Positions 20,043 to 30,970 of a stretch of 64,000 nucleotides of DNA are shown in pieces. The DNA is from Trichomonas vaginalis G3 (lineage: Eukaryota > Parabasalia > Trichomonadida > Trichomonadidae): the NCBI RefSeq assembly GCF_026262505.1, contig NC_067204.1, positions 4,497,797 to 4,561,796 of the forward strand. Reading direction: 5' to 3'. Position numbers and translations under genes: made by a program. The stretch's first letter is position 1, and each line of letters starts with the position of its first letter. The notes beneath the pieces were generated by a model. The model made no database searches. It was given only the letters and a program-made list of their open reading frames with translations, and was not told the DNA's origin.

Positions 20043-20960
20043 AGTTTACGCATGGTATAGAATGCTTAGTCGTCATTTTCAACTTCTTTAGCATATTCGT
20101 CAGGAGTTGTCTTATATTTGTTAGGAACTGTCTTTGAAAGTATACCACCTTGAACTTTGACAAGTTTGAAACGAGGTCTGACAATAGTAGTTTTATCTTC
20201 TGCTTGCAGTCTGTACATTTTGCCATGTTTGCTAAAACTTCATAATATTCTCTTGTATACTTTCTTCTATTTTTACGAACACGAACGTGAGTACCTGTCG
20301 AGTTCCATTGTTGTCATAGTCAATAGTATTTTCATATGGGTCGCGTTTGGATATTTCTATTTTTACTTTGTCACCTTTCTTAAGTTTGAAGCCTGGCATT
20401 CTTTCTTGTTTGTCTCTTTTGACTAAACTATTAAATATATAGTCTTTCTCTAAGTCGGGGTTGTTTTTCATTTCTTCGGGGGAGTGGTTTCCCAAACCTT
20501 TTTGTTTAGGCTATTGTAAATATTTAAAACTTGTCTCATCTTTGCCATGGAGAAGTGCCTATACTTGTCGTCATATGACATTTCATCTACCTCACCACCT
20601 TGTGGTTGGTTTAAGTCTCTTAACATTTTTATACAACCGTAAATGACACAAGAGCAGAATGGTTTTGGTCGACAATGAAATATTGGTTTACATTTTTTGA
20701 ACGCAGATAGTTTTTTACATCATTCTGATTTGAAAGAACTTTCACAGTCAGATGTCAGTTTTGTTGGATGGTATTTGTCAACGAATATTGTCAAAGCAGT
20801 TTCTACATCTAAATATTTTTGGACTGTAATGGTATGGCTTCACAGTATCTTGTGTTTTGACCAACAAATATTAGCCAGTATGGAGGTCCATCTTCTCTAT
20901 ACCTCGAATGTTTTCCAAGATATCCATAAACCAAGCATTTGGTGTTGAACTAAAGATTTT
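20043..20960 (-). pseudogene. Retroviral-type (rve) integrase of the Polinton-like element, broken
   Basis: Minus-strand fragments match the rve core and tail: AWFMDILENIRGIEKM, QNTRYCEAIPL, KLTSDCESSF (with the second catalytic Asp), a NYNN-like segment and GNHSPEEM. A basic C-terminal beta domain (FKLKKGDKVKIEISKRDPYE) follows. This is the enzyme that joins Polinton ends to host DNA. The copy is a fossil with numerous breaks and cannot be active as it stands. It converges with the fibre-like gene. Confidence 0.85.
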
Positions 20961-21035
20961 TACCATGAGTGCTTTCTTTGTCGCTTTAGAACATACGGGT
21001 CCTTGTTTGGATTCGTCTTTTTATCCTATAAGAAA

Positions 21036-21401
21036 TGGGTTTATTTGGCGCGTTAGCAGGAGTTGCAATCTAGATTTTTACCCGCAGTGGGAACACTAGC
21101 CAGAGGTGCATTTGGAATTGGAAGGAAGATTTTGAGTACATTAGGTATACTGGAAAGAGAAAGCACACCTATTATACAAACTGTACAGAAAGGTTGGGAG
21201 GTAGCACGAGATGCAGCAAATCTTATTCCAAATCCTGAAACAAGAGGAAAAGTTCAAGGATGGATGGACAATGTAGGAAGAGAAGCAGGAAACTATTATA
21301 ACAAAGCAAATGACTACTATAACCAAGCAGGAAACTATATGGACAACGGTGAAAGATTCTTTAACAGAGGATATAACCATGCACAAGTGGGTAAACAATA
21401 A
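21036..21401 (+). pseudogene. Second amphipathic minor-virion-like protein
   Basis: MGLFGALAGVA starts a hydrophobic Gly/Ala-rich leader, followed by LARGAFGIGRKILSTLGI. A Tyr/Asn-rich tail with short internal repeats (YYNKANDYYNQAGNYMDNG) ends at 21401. Composition and position resemble minor capsid proteins of small dsDNA viruses and the second-family protein at 61937 (which has GGVLGTKAGNPAMGAQAGN). Fossil with about one break. Confidence 0.5.
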
Positions 21402-21439
21402 CCAACCGCAACCCCTCAAACTTGGGAATAAGAAGTTTT

Positions 21440-22130
21440 TTTTACTGAGATGAATGAACAATACAGCTTTAAGACAAATGGGCTCCAAGATGGATTTGTC
21501 GACTTCCAGCAGTTACACAACGTGTTTGTCAAGTTCTTCCTATACTCTCAGGAAGTTTTAGACGCGACTTAAAAAACCTAAACAAAACCAGTTGAAACAA
21601 ACCAAACTAAAATTTTTTACTGAGATGAAATGACCGAAGAAGTTGAAACGGTAAGATTTGACACACAAACAAAAGTTCAGAACCATTGTAAAAACCTGTC
21701 AAAGAACTTACAGATGAAGAGAAAATTCAATAATAGAAAGTGCCAGGTCTGGAAATGCAAACCCTAACTACAAAGTCACTTTTCATAGAAATGGAACGGC
21801 TAGTAATCTCAAAAAAGAAAACAGACTCTCACAAATAAAATATTGAAAGTCTGAAGGAGCTTTCGAGATAACAGATGGAAAAGTTTACTTCACTGACCAA
21901 CGTTCATTATAGAACATCTCTTGACTTAGAGTCGAAATATTCTAAAACTTTACAACAAACAACAAAAAGTTGAAAGAAAACAAAAAACAAATGGCATATA
22001 TATTTACGAAGATGTTAACGACACAACCATAACCTGCAAGTGAGGTAAGGTCAGAGAACCGAAAAGTGACGAAAAACCGATAGAAGAAGGGAAGCCAAAA
22101 AATGAAGGGGAGCCAAAACAAAGTTTAGTT
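21440..22130 (+). other. Region of small unrecognised genes
   Basis: Two short plus-strand starts follow the same leader TTTTTTACTGAGATGAA (about 21437 and 21612). They open MNEQYSFKTNGLQDGFVDFQ and MTEEVETVRFDTQTKVQNH. Both runs are short in this copy and no family is recognised. The shared leader suggests an element-specific start or promoter context. Confidence 0.4.
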
Positions 22131-22470
22131 TTGGAAACTAAACCAAGTCAACCTTCATTAGCTGGTATGGGTTGCGGGTCAAAGACTTTTGGCAGCAGGA
22201 GGTTATGTAAAGTAAAAGGAAAACATTTTTTTTTATTTTTATTTGAACTGTACGCTGAGTTTTGTTTGAGCAGACCGTTGGGAAACTTGTTTGTTACAGA
22301 TGAAGAAATGTTCATGAGAAATTAGACGATGAAAGTTCATAGAGAATTAGATGAGAAATATGAAATGGCATAACCATTTTTAAAAAAAAACATTTTTTCA
22401 AAAAAATATTTTTTTTATTTTATTTGAAATGTACGCTGGGTTTGTGTTGAACAGACCGTTGGGAAACTTG

Positions 22471-22795
22471 TTTGTTAATGAGAAATATGAAATTCACTGT
22501 TGTGAGTCATTTGAAGTCAGAAACAAAAAGACAAAAAGAGTTTTAAGCGAATGGGAGCAAAATGACGGATATGCTAGGATGAGGATTGGTGGAAAACACT
22601 ATTTAAAACATGTTGTCATGCAACTCATTTTATACCGAATCCTAACAATCTACCTTTTGTAGACCATATAAACCATATAATGAAAGACAATAGACTTGAA
22701 AACTTACGCTGGGTCACTTGTTCTGAAAACAGTAAGAACATAGGCAAATTTAGAGATATTGTATTCGAATTTGTCGACGAACTAGAAAGATGAAG
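22471..22795 (+). pseudogene. HNH homing-endonuclease-like gene
   Basis: The N-terminal part (SFEVRNKKTKRVLSEWEQND, then GYARMRIGGKHYLKHVV) resembles the NUMOD4-type DNA-binding motif. An HNH nuclease core follows: VDHINHIMKDNRLENLRW and then VTCSENSKNIGK, the classic His-Asn-His arrangement with the N-x-LENL-x-WVT-x-EN signature. Such free-standing homing nucleases are common passengers in phage and large DNA virus genomes. It is broken at about one point in this copy. Confidence 0.8.
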
Positions 22796-24260
22796 CAAAT
22801 TGAAATTACAGACTATGGTAAGCATACCTCGTTTGAGTTTACTACTATACTGGGGCGAAGACACAGGACTCTTTTCTACCTTTATACCGGCGTAAATATG
22901 TAGAAAATTACAGTATGTTTTACTAAGGCGGGCTATGCTTATGTAAACACTAGAGATACAGATGGAAAACACGTTCATATATTTCTCAACAGAATTCAAA
23001 GCAGCTATATGGCATACCATTTTAAAACGTTTTTTAAACAGTATATAATTTTTTTACATATATTAAATTGTTTCAGGTTGAAAAACAAAGAACAATGTAG
23101 CAGATACAAAACCGTTAGACTATTCTTTAAAACGCCGGTAGATATATCAGATGAAGAAATTTCATCCGGTGCTTACAGGTTTTGACTTTCCACATTCGTT
23201 GGCTTCAAAGTCCTTCAGATGCAAAGCAACTAGGATTTAAGAAGAGTTTTGTTTAAAAGAACGAACGCTGGCTGTTTACTCCATAATTTATGTTGCAGAG
23301 TCCTACTTTTTCATGGGGCAGTAATAGAGGTTCTGATGGGTTCTAATAGACAATATTAACGAAATGAGATCGTTACAAGTTGTGTCAGACGATAAAACTT
23401 TGAAGAAGCACTGCTCGAAAAATGACTTTAAACGTCATGCGCATACTCTGTAACATAGAATATATATGTATGGAAGTTGCCTAAGAAAATGACAGACTAT
23501 TTACTAATCGGAACTACTTCTGAAACTTAGAAATATGAAGATTTGAACTCCCCACGATTATTTCAATTTACATGGATTGGGAAAATAACCCTCAAGAGAT
23601 AACCAGTTTTTTTATATTTGGCGCTAGACCAAACGTTCTCTTGGGCTACAAATTTCTTCTCGGTATAACTAAACTAACTGAACGCATACACATTCACCTT
23701 ATACGGTCCGTATTTCCGGGTTATTTAAAACACCATGAGTTTGAACAGTTTATACGAAACCGTGGTTTGACCACTCAAAATGTTCATGTTCAGTGGGCCA
23801 AGTTTTCAGTTAAGCAAAACAATAGTTGTCTTTTCATTCTGTTAAGGTATCAGGAACTATTTATGACTTTGCTTCTAAAATCTGATTAACGAACAATGAG
23901 CTAGTAACAGTTCTCGTGACTTTCAAGTTTGGCTTCATCAACAAATGGTTGCAGTGCAACTATTGTTTCCATCTGTACTCAGTCATCGACTTTTGATCTC
24001 TGAGGTTGCTCTTATTTCATATATAACTAATACGGAGAATGTGCTAGAAAGAGTAAGGTTAAATGAAAAAAAACACTATATTTAATGCTTATTTTTTTAG
24101 GGTAGAATGGTTCAGATCTAACAACTCTTGTCTAATCCTGAGTCTATTCTACCCTGGGCTGTGGCAATTTTCATAAATTTTCTCCACGAAATAAAAATAT
24201 AAAGTTTAGTTTTTATCTTTTTTATTTTTTTGATTTATTATTTTTAATTGTAAGAACCAG
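22796..24260 (+). other. Broken virus-like coding region, unrecognised
   Basis: Protein-like pieces occur on the plus strand: MKQIEITDYGKHTSFEFTT at 22791; YAYVNTRDTDGKHVHIFLNR near 22930; IFGARPNVLLGYKFLLG near 23620 and the rest of a 105-codon frame at 23572-23889. No family is recognised and breaks are too many to delimit genes. Confidence 0.35.
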
Positions 24261-24263
24261 AAA

Positions 24264-25010
24264 ATGTCAGTCGAAGCAATAAACGTTCAACGAACATAAT
24301 CTAAATGAGCGAAACATTCATCACGAAAGGTCAGATTACAAGGCGGTATTTGATGATCGTACGTTGAGGACAATGGATGGTTATTATAATGCAACAAAGA
24401 TGTGATCAGCGAGTTTTGGAAAGACTCTTAGAAAGGTCGTGGTTTGGAAAATTTAAGATCCTGGGGAAGAGTAAATTTTAAGGCATTTTCGTGAAGAATT
24501 TAACACGTGACCGCGGAAAACGGCGGTTGCTTTTTGATATACAATAGTTCGATATAGCAAGAGGAATTGCCCGGGATGATATGAAACAGGTGAGGTTGAA
24601 ATATGTAGTATCGCAAGACTCGTAACTAATAGTTCGCTAATGTGGGCTTCCTCCAAAATATTCGTAGTAGGCAGTTGGGAAATGTATTGGACGCTCATGA
24701 GCAAAGAAAGTTCATCGAGAAGTTTAATGAATGAAGAACCTGAGATCAGTAAGAGATCGCAAAACCTTGTTCTGAAGAGAAGTACGGGATAGATAAATAG
24801 TCATGAAAAATAATAGAAGATGAACGTGAGATACTCGTTCTGGTAAGGAGAATCTCCATAGCGAAACTAGATCCAATGGGAACAAGAATGATTGTATAAG
24901 AGGAGAATTTTTAGAGAATGATACACTCGCTAAGATATTACATTCAGAAGCTGCCGAAACACGAAGTTTAAGAAGTTTGGGGTCGTTTATAGTAAACAAA
25001 TATATTTAAT
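24264..25010 (+). pseudogene. KilA-N domain gene, broken
   Basis: About 110 bases after the start MSVEAINV, the frame encodes MDGYYNATKM, the hallmark of the KilA-N DNA-binding domain (dG-x-x-NATK). KilA-N proteins are widespread accessory DNA-binding proteins of large dsDNA viruses and phages. The rest of the gene is too broken to follow. The upstream leader is a T-run as for neighbouring genes. Confidence 0.65.
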
Positions 25011-25056
25011 ATGACACTTCATATTATCTTTTATTGAATTCACAAAAATCAAATGT

Positions 25057-25225
25057 TTACTGTTAGAATGTTAGATCTAACATGTTTTCTAACACGTTTT
25101 CTCTTAACATGGTCTAAAAACTCTTAATTTTGTTGCTGAATTCAAATAAAATATATTTTAATGTTAGAATGTAGATCTAACATGGTTTTTCTAACCACGT
25201 TTTCAACATCGTAGAAAACTCTCGA
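25057..25225. repeat. Internal copy of the palindromic TTAGATCTAACA repeats
   Basis: Words from the left-end repeat field (TGTTAGAATGTTAGATCTAA, TTTTCTAACA, CATCGTAGAAAACTC) recur in this gene-free gap. Further copies lie at 26270-26610 and 31585-31660, so the repeats punctuate the element between gene modules. Confidence 0.85.
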
Positions 25226-25309
25226 AATTCATAGGGGAGTTTTGACACTTCATAAAAAACTAACAATAAAGTTAGTTTTTTAAAAAAAATATTTTTTATT
25301 TTTATGGTT

Positions 25310-26265
25310 AAGAAATGTTAGCAACAACATGCACCAACTCGTTGTCATGAACCCACTTCAATGTAGGTAGAGATGAAAAGCTTCAATTCTTCTTCATATA
25401 ACTTTCGAAACAAGCAATTCCCAGCAAGATAAAAGCAAGAACTTCCCAAGGAGATTTAGATCTGTAGTGCTGAAAGATGAAACAAAATGACAGTATCTTT
25501 AATGAAATGCAGGATATTATTGACCATCTACCTAAACTTCCTGAAATACCACAAAAAGCTTACTATTCCTAGATTGTGCGATGAATAGAGTCAAAGCAAC
25601 TCTGAACTCGGTAGAAATAAAACGAAGTCATACGAAAGGTAAACTATTGAGTTTCTTGGATTTCATTGCAACACAAAGTCATGGACAAAGACTGCGATAT
25701 GGTATATTTAAAAATGTTTCTTGACATATATATAATCTGAAGAATTTAAGCCTAGCAACTTTGTTTTCGTTTGGTTCAAAATGTTGTATGGCAGATAAGA
25801 GATAAAGATAGAAGAGGGTAAAGTATGGAACGAAAACAAATAAAACCAAGCAACTTTTGAGTTAAAGAAAACCATTGACGCCTTAGTTTTCTGTACTTGC
25901 AGGTCAAATTTCAATGTACATGCTAAAATGAACCCCCCACAATTCTAAATGTAAGAAGCAAGCAATGAAGGAAATAATAACTACTCCGTCACAGAGATAC
26001 GAACGTATGCGAAAACGACTATGCGCTTTAAAGAAAGAAGCAGAAGAAGACCAAAGCAGAAGATAAAATGGACATGTTGAATTTTCCTGAAACAAAAAAC
26101 TATCAACAGCTGACGATTTCCTTCTATCTGACTCAAGGAAGAAATATAAAGAAACCTTCGTATTAGTTAAAACTTTGATTAATCCTTCGTGAAGAAATAG
26201 AAGCTACAAAACTGTTTTAAACGTCATGAACCATCGCAACAATATACCCACTGTAAAACGCTTGT
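25310..26265 (+). other. Broken virus-like coding region, unrecognised
   Basis: Pieces such as NDSIFNEMQDIIDHLPKLPE (about 25488) and RYERMRKRLCALKKEAEE (about 26000) suggest two small proteins, the second basic and coiled-coil-like. A match to the second piece lies just after the N-gap (about 31000-31250). No family is recognised. Confidence 0.35.
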
Positions 26266-26269
26266 TAAA

Positions 26270-26640
26270 TAGTTAATGTTAGAAAAAACCATGTTAGAAA
26301 ACATGTTAGATCTAACATTCTAACATAACATTATTTTTTTATTGAATTCCGTATGAAATTCTGAGTAAAATGACAGATGGAACACATACTTTTTCAGTAA
26401 GGACATATGTTTAGAAAAACATGTTAGAAAACGTGTTTTTAGAAATCTAACATGCAACATAAAATATATTTTTTAATTGAATTCTTATAAAATTCTTGAC
26501 GTTTTCTACGATGTTACGAAAAGTGGTTAGAAAACGGTGTTAGATCTAACATGCTAACATAAAATATATTTTTGGGGTCATTTACGCTCATCTACGATGA
26601 AGAAGTCTTGACAAAGTCTTTACGAAGAAAGTTTATTTTC
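26270..26640. repeat. Palindromic repeat block between gene modules
   Basis: At least three degenerate copies of the left-end unit (ATGTTAGAAAACATGTTAGA, TCTAACATTCTAACATAA, GAATTCCGTATGAAATT) occur, ending in GAAGAAGTCTTGACAAAGTC. The corresponding block in the second version of this region is at 31585-31660 and is shorter. Confidence 0.8.
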
Positions 26641-28609
26641 CTGTGTTTGTTGTAAAATGTCATGTTGTCATCCAATTTTTCAAAAAGATGTTAGTTGACC
26701 AGATGTGACCGAGTGACTCTGTTCCACCTAAAATATATTTTTGCCGAAAAAAATGAGCGCAAATTTATGAATTTCCTCATATGTTTGCTTCCCTGGAACA
26801 ACCCGAGGAATAGAGATTCGTAATGAAAATCGTAAAAATTGCTACCCGACTTTTTTTCGGTTTGCATAAAACTCATGAAAATCGTAAAAAAAATGACCAA
26901 ATTTCATGATATAACTGTATCTTTTATACAAAATAAAAATTAAACGTTAAGTTTTTTTTTTTAAATATTTTTTTTTATTTTGTATGTAAGAACAGGAAAA
27001 TGACAAACACTGGTTTGAAAACAGTTATAAGAAGATAGACAATAAACACCAAAGTGTTAGAAATTGGTGATTTAAACGTAAAGATACTCCAAAGAATACA
27101 AAATATTCTTTGTCAGACATTCTAAACACTTATCTGAAGAGAAACATCCCAGACTGGGTTAGAAATGCTATCAACTCAGAAAATTTGACAAGAAATCCTT
27201 GAGCTATTATATCGGTAAGATTCTATGGAACAAGAAACATATCTCCATTAGACAAAGTCTTATACTCAAGTAGTTTTGTTCTGGATTGAACCCAGTTGTT
27301 GGATTATAAATTTCATAACATTAGGTTATTCGATACTGCGAACGTGCAGGTGAAGGCCTGTACTTAATATCGGTTCAGGAAACCAAAGGAACTTCAATAA
27401 AAGAGATATCAGATAGGAAGAACAATTTAATATAACTCAAAGATATGACAGTAACAGTCAATTAGAGTTTAGTTGTGTTTGTAAAATGATATGAAAGCTG
27501 CTGAAACAGAACTGCTTGAAAAGTTTGGAAAGTAAAATGTATGGGTGCTTCCCATAAAAGGTAAAGGAAAGCGTTTGAAAGTAATGAGATAGCTTAAAGC
27601 ATATAAAAATTATTTGAACGAAGTTCTGAAAAATACATGTAAATGCGTTTATTTTTTGGTCTTTTAATACCAGATAGAAAATAACGCTAATTTTTAAATT
27701 TTTTTTTATTTTTTTATTTTGTATGTAAAGACAGATATGTCAACAACAGAGACAACAAAACTGCATGTCATTGAAGCTTATAATGAGAATAAGTACACTA
27801 CAGTATATACAAACAGTTTACGTCTCATTCCGTTTCGGTCAAAGAAATGATCATGTCCAAAATGCAAAGGTATTTGATATGCTCTTGTTCTACAAAGCAA
27901 GCTTATACCAATCTGGTTTGAAAACCAACGTAAAAAAAGAACTTTTAGAAGAATTCCTCATATGTTTGGCGTCCCTCGGAAAACCGAGGAACGAATTCCC
28001 GTACGAAAATCGTAAAATTTGCAAATGGTTTTGAAAGGATATTATGTACATAGACTTCTGTACAATGCTGTTGCAAATGTTGGGCTTCACCTCGTTCGCT
28101 TGTTATATATTCATGATGTTAGATGAAAATTTGCAATAGACAAGAACGTGAGAGCTAGAGAACAAGCTTTGAAGCGAAAAGACAAAAACAATTCAGAAAA
28201 GAATACCACGTTCGGTACCAAAAAAGGAAAGGAATAAGAACTATGTATATGATTTACACTGAGAGATGGAAATGAAAGAAGACAGAGATATGGTTATGTT
28301 TGCATTTAGTCAGAAGAAAACAACAAAAGCTTTTACCGAACCTTGCTGAAGATTTAACAAATCTGGACAGAAATTGGTTCTATCGCGAAAACTTACCGAT
28401 TTCAATGAACACCTTTAATGAAGATGTGAAAAAAATTAGTCTCACAGATACGTTTCCATCAAACACACTAATGATATGATATTGGTTGTACAATACTTAC
28501 ATTTTCCAAGAAGATTTGCCATTGTTAAAGGATAAAAATAATATATGTATTTTGAAACTTCAAACAAGCAGGTAGATGAACTCTTATTTTCAAGCTTGAC
28601 TTCAGATGG

Positions 28610-29085
28610 CTCAGGTTAGCTCTATAAGGTAAAAGTTGTCTTGTCAATCTTCCGACATCCGAAGTCCTTCCTTCCAACTTCCAAGTCTTCCTTCCAACAT
28701 TCAAGTCTTCTTCCAACATTCCAAGTCCTTCCTTCGCAACAAGAAAATTTCCTGAAAACTGAAAAATTTCCTGTTGTTCGTTCCGTAAACCTTCAACTTT
28801 TTTCGAAAAATTGAGAAACTTTGGTCGGAACTTCATGAAAAAGTTTTCCTTCGACAGAACATAGTTTTTCCCTTCCGACATTCCCGAGTCCTCCTTCCGA
28901 CATTCGAGTCTTCCTTCTGGCATTCCGAGTCCTTTCCTTCCGTACTATTCCGAGTCTTCCATCCGACATTTCCGGAGTCCTTCTCTTCAGGCAGGAACAC
29001 ATAACGAATGTCCCAACGTTACCACCAACCGAGTCTGGTACCAAAGCCAGAAGAACGACAGCCCCAGCACAACAAACAAACAAGA
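28610..29085. repeat. CT-rich low-complexity block
   Basis: Irregular repeats of ccttccaacattccaagtc and ccgagtcttccttccgacat make up this block. It interrupts sequence that is continuous in the other version of the segment (around 33365). It encodes only shadow frames (MSEGRL-type repeats). It could be a true insertion or a sequencing or assembly artefact. Confidence 0.7.
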
Positions 29086-29099
29086 CTGCAAACTCTTAT

Positions 29100-30060
29100 A
29101 TTTTTCAAGCTTTGACTTTTAACATTGAACTTTGTTTGCGTAGATATGAATTCTAAAGAAGTAATGAGGTCTTGTATGACTATGTACTTCTCCATAGTTC
29201 ATGTCGTCAAACTTACACTCGCATTGGACCTTTCATAGAAGTTCCATGAAATCTCTTCGACAATCCAGGACAGTATAATGTCAGTAAGTATTTTTCTTTT
29301 AACACTCCTTTACTTAAACTCTTGCTGTCTAGTACACCAAATGAAAACTGAATGTTAAAGTGTCCTCGAAGCTTTTAGAGAATCATCGACACATATACTA
29401 TGTTTCTCTGCTTTAACAAGAGACCCTAATCAAGAATAAAGCAATGACTACACTAGAGACTAAGTCCTTCAATAGGTAGTATTACAAATTTCTAATCAAT
29501 TTTCTATGCATTCTAATCTAGTTTCTTTATGTCAGGATATTCTCTCTATATTTCTCTGCAATTCTACCTCACTTTGGTCCTTTACAACTTATCGACATAT
29601 ATATACTCATGATATCAGTAGCATTGTACTTCAAACAACTAACTTCTTTGGTATTTCTATCAATCATCAAAACTCATGTATCTCTAATACTAATACTATA
29701 CTATAGACTTTTTATAATATCTCTTTGCAACCGAATTACGGTTTTGGTCGAACTTGACATGAAGTATACAAATAACAACGAACTCATAGATATTTGGTTT
29801 TCATCTATCTAGTTTTGTTGTTGTTGCAGCCATTTAAGATTAGTGACAGTCTTTACCCGACACCGGTGTGGCTTATAGACCCGTTCATACTCCTTCTGAA
29901 GCAAATAAGAATTCAATATAGGTTTTTATTTGAGCATCCTTCTAATCTTCCTCTTTATTCTTCTTTCTAAAAACAATTCTTCAAATTCTGTGTCAATGTC
30001 AGCAAACATTTTTTTCTAACAATATTTTCTAGAAAAATTAAAATTTTTAATCTTTAGGAA
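29100..30060 (-). pseudogene. Packaging ATPase (A32/FtsK-HerA type), first version
   Basis: This is the counterpart of 33314-34240 in the other version of the duplicated segment. The same words around the ATPase motifs are present but more disturbed. Fossil, many breaks. Confidence 0.55.
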
Positions 30061-30945
30061 AATGGCTCAGGATTTCATGCTATTATATTCGAGACAAGCG
30101 CTTTTACATCAAAACATTCTGTCGAACGCATAAAATCTTAAATATGTAAACAAGAAGGTAGAATTTGGTCTAAAGTTCGTTCTGGTATGGCATATGAACA
30201 AAACCATAAACATTAAGCAAAGACGTCTAATAAGTTTACGTCCAATACAGAATTGTGACGAGATGAGCGCCATTGGAAAAGAGCATGAAGTCCAACAAAA
30301 GTTCTTAGAATGACAAAGCAAAGACACTATGGGCGCTGTATCGGAAGATGAAATAAAAACAGAATAGAGAGCTATTAAAGAGACAAAGATACTTTACATA
30401 AAAATATCGGTTGCGCCAAATTTGAATAACCTCACCAGAGAAAGAAGAGAGAGAAAGAAAGAAAAGAAAGTAGAAGAAATAAGAAGAGAAGATTAACCAG
30501 ACCAGTCACAGAGAAAAAGAATTTAGAAATGTAAAATAATAATAATATATTTTTAGAGACATTTCTGCGGTCAATTGTCAATGTTCTTTCCTCTTTCAGG
30601 AGGCAACACTGGATTAGACTCTAAAATCATTTACCACATCTTAACCTTGAACATCAAACTTATCTATAACTTCATAAATATTCATGTCGTCTGCTCTTCT
30701 TTGTCTATAAAGGTTCTATAACAAGTTTGTAATGCTTTGCCTTCTTTAACGAGGTTTAAAAACCTTTCTGCATCAAATTTCTATTGACTGCTAACAAACC
30801 CTCATACTGTCTAATGTCTATCAATTTCGCAACATTATATTAGTCACAATAGCAAACCTAAACTGTTCGCCATGTTCCAACTTTGTCAATGTAGATCTTC
30901 CTCTCAACCAATCGGCTAGAAGTCAACCACATTCAAATAAGCGAA

Positions 30946-30970
30946 NNNNNNNNNNNNNNNNNNNNNNNNN
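30946..30970. other. 25-N assembly gap
   Basis: Twenty-five Ns separate the two versions of the duplicated segment. The sequence just left of the gap corresponds to about 35095 and the sequence just right to about 25915, which is what an unmerged contig overlap would look like. Confidence 0.99.

Larger units (their letters stand above)
25915..30945. repeat. First version of a duplicated ~5-kb segment (matches 30971-35100)
   Basis: Gene order and sequence match 30971-35100 from end to end. Examples: agatagacaataaacacca at 27034 and agatagacaatgaacacca at 31800; ggattataaatttca at 27301 and 32045; aaagagatatcagataggaa in both; the ATPase region; and finally attcaaata on each side. Differences are almost entirely scattered single-base gains and losses plus a roughly 470-bp CT-rich block present only here (28610-29085). 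It contains an unrecognised plus-strand gene opening MSTTETTKLHVIEAYNENKY at 27738, a minus-strand ATPase (about 30060-29100) and a plus-strand small gene at 30062. Confidence 0.85.

Noticed and set aside
28525-29083. Minus-strand frames rich in MSEGRL-type repeats
   Set aside because: They are shadows of the CT-rich low-complexity block.
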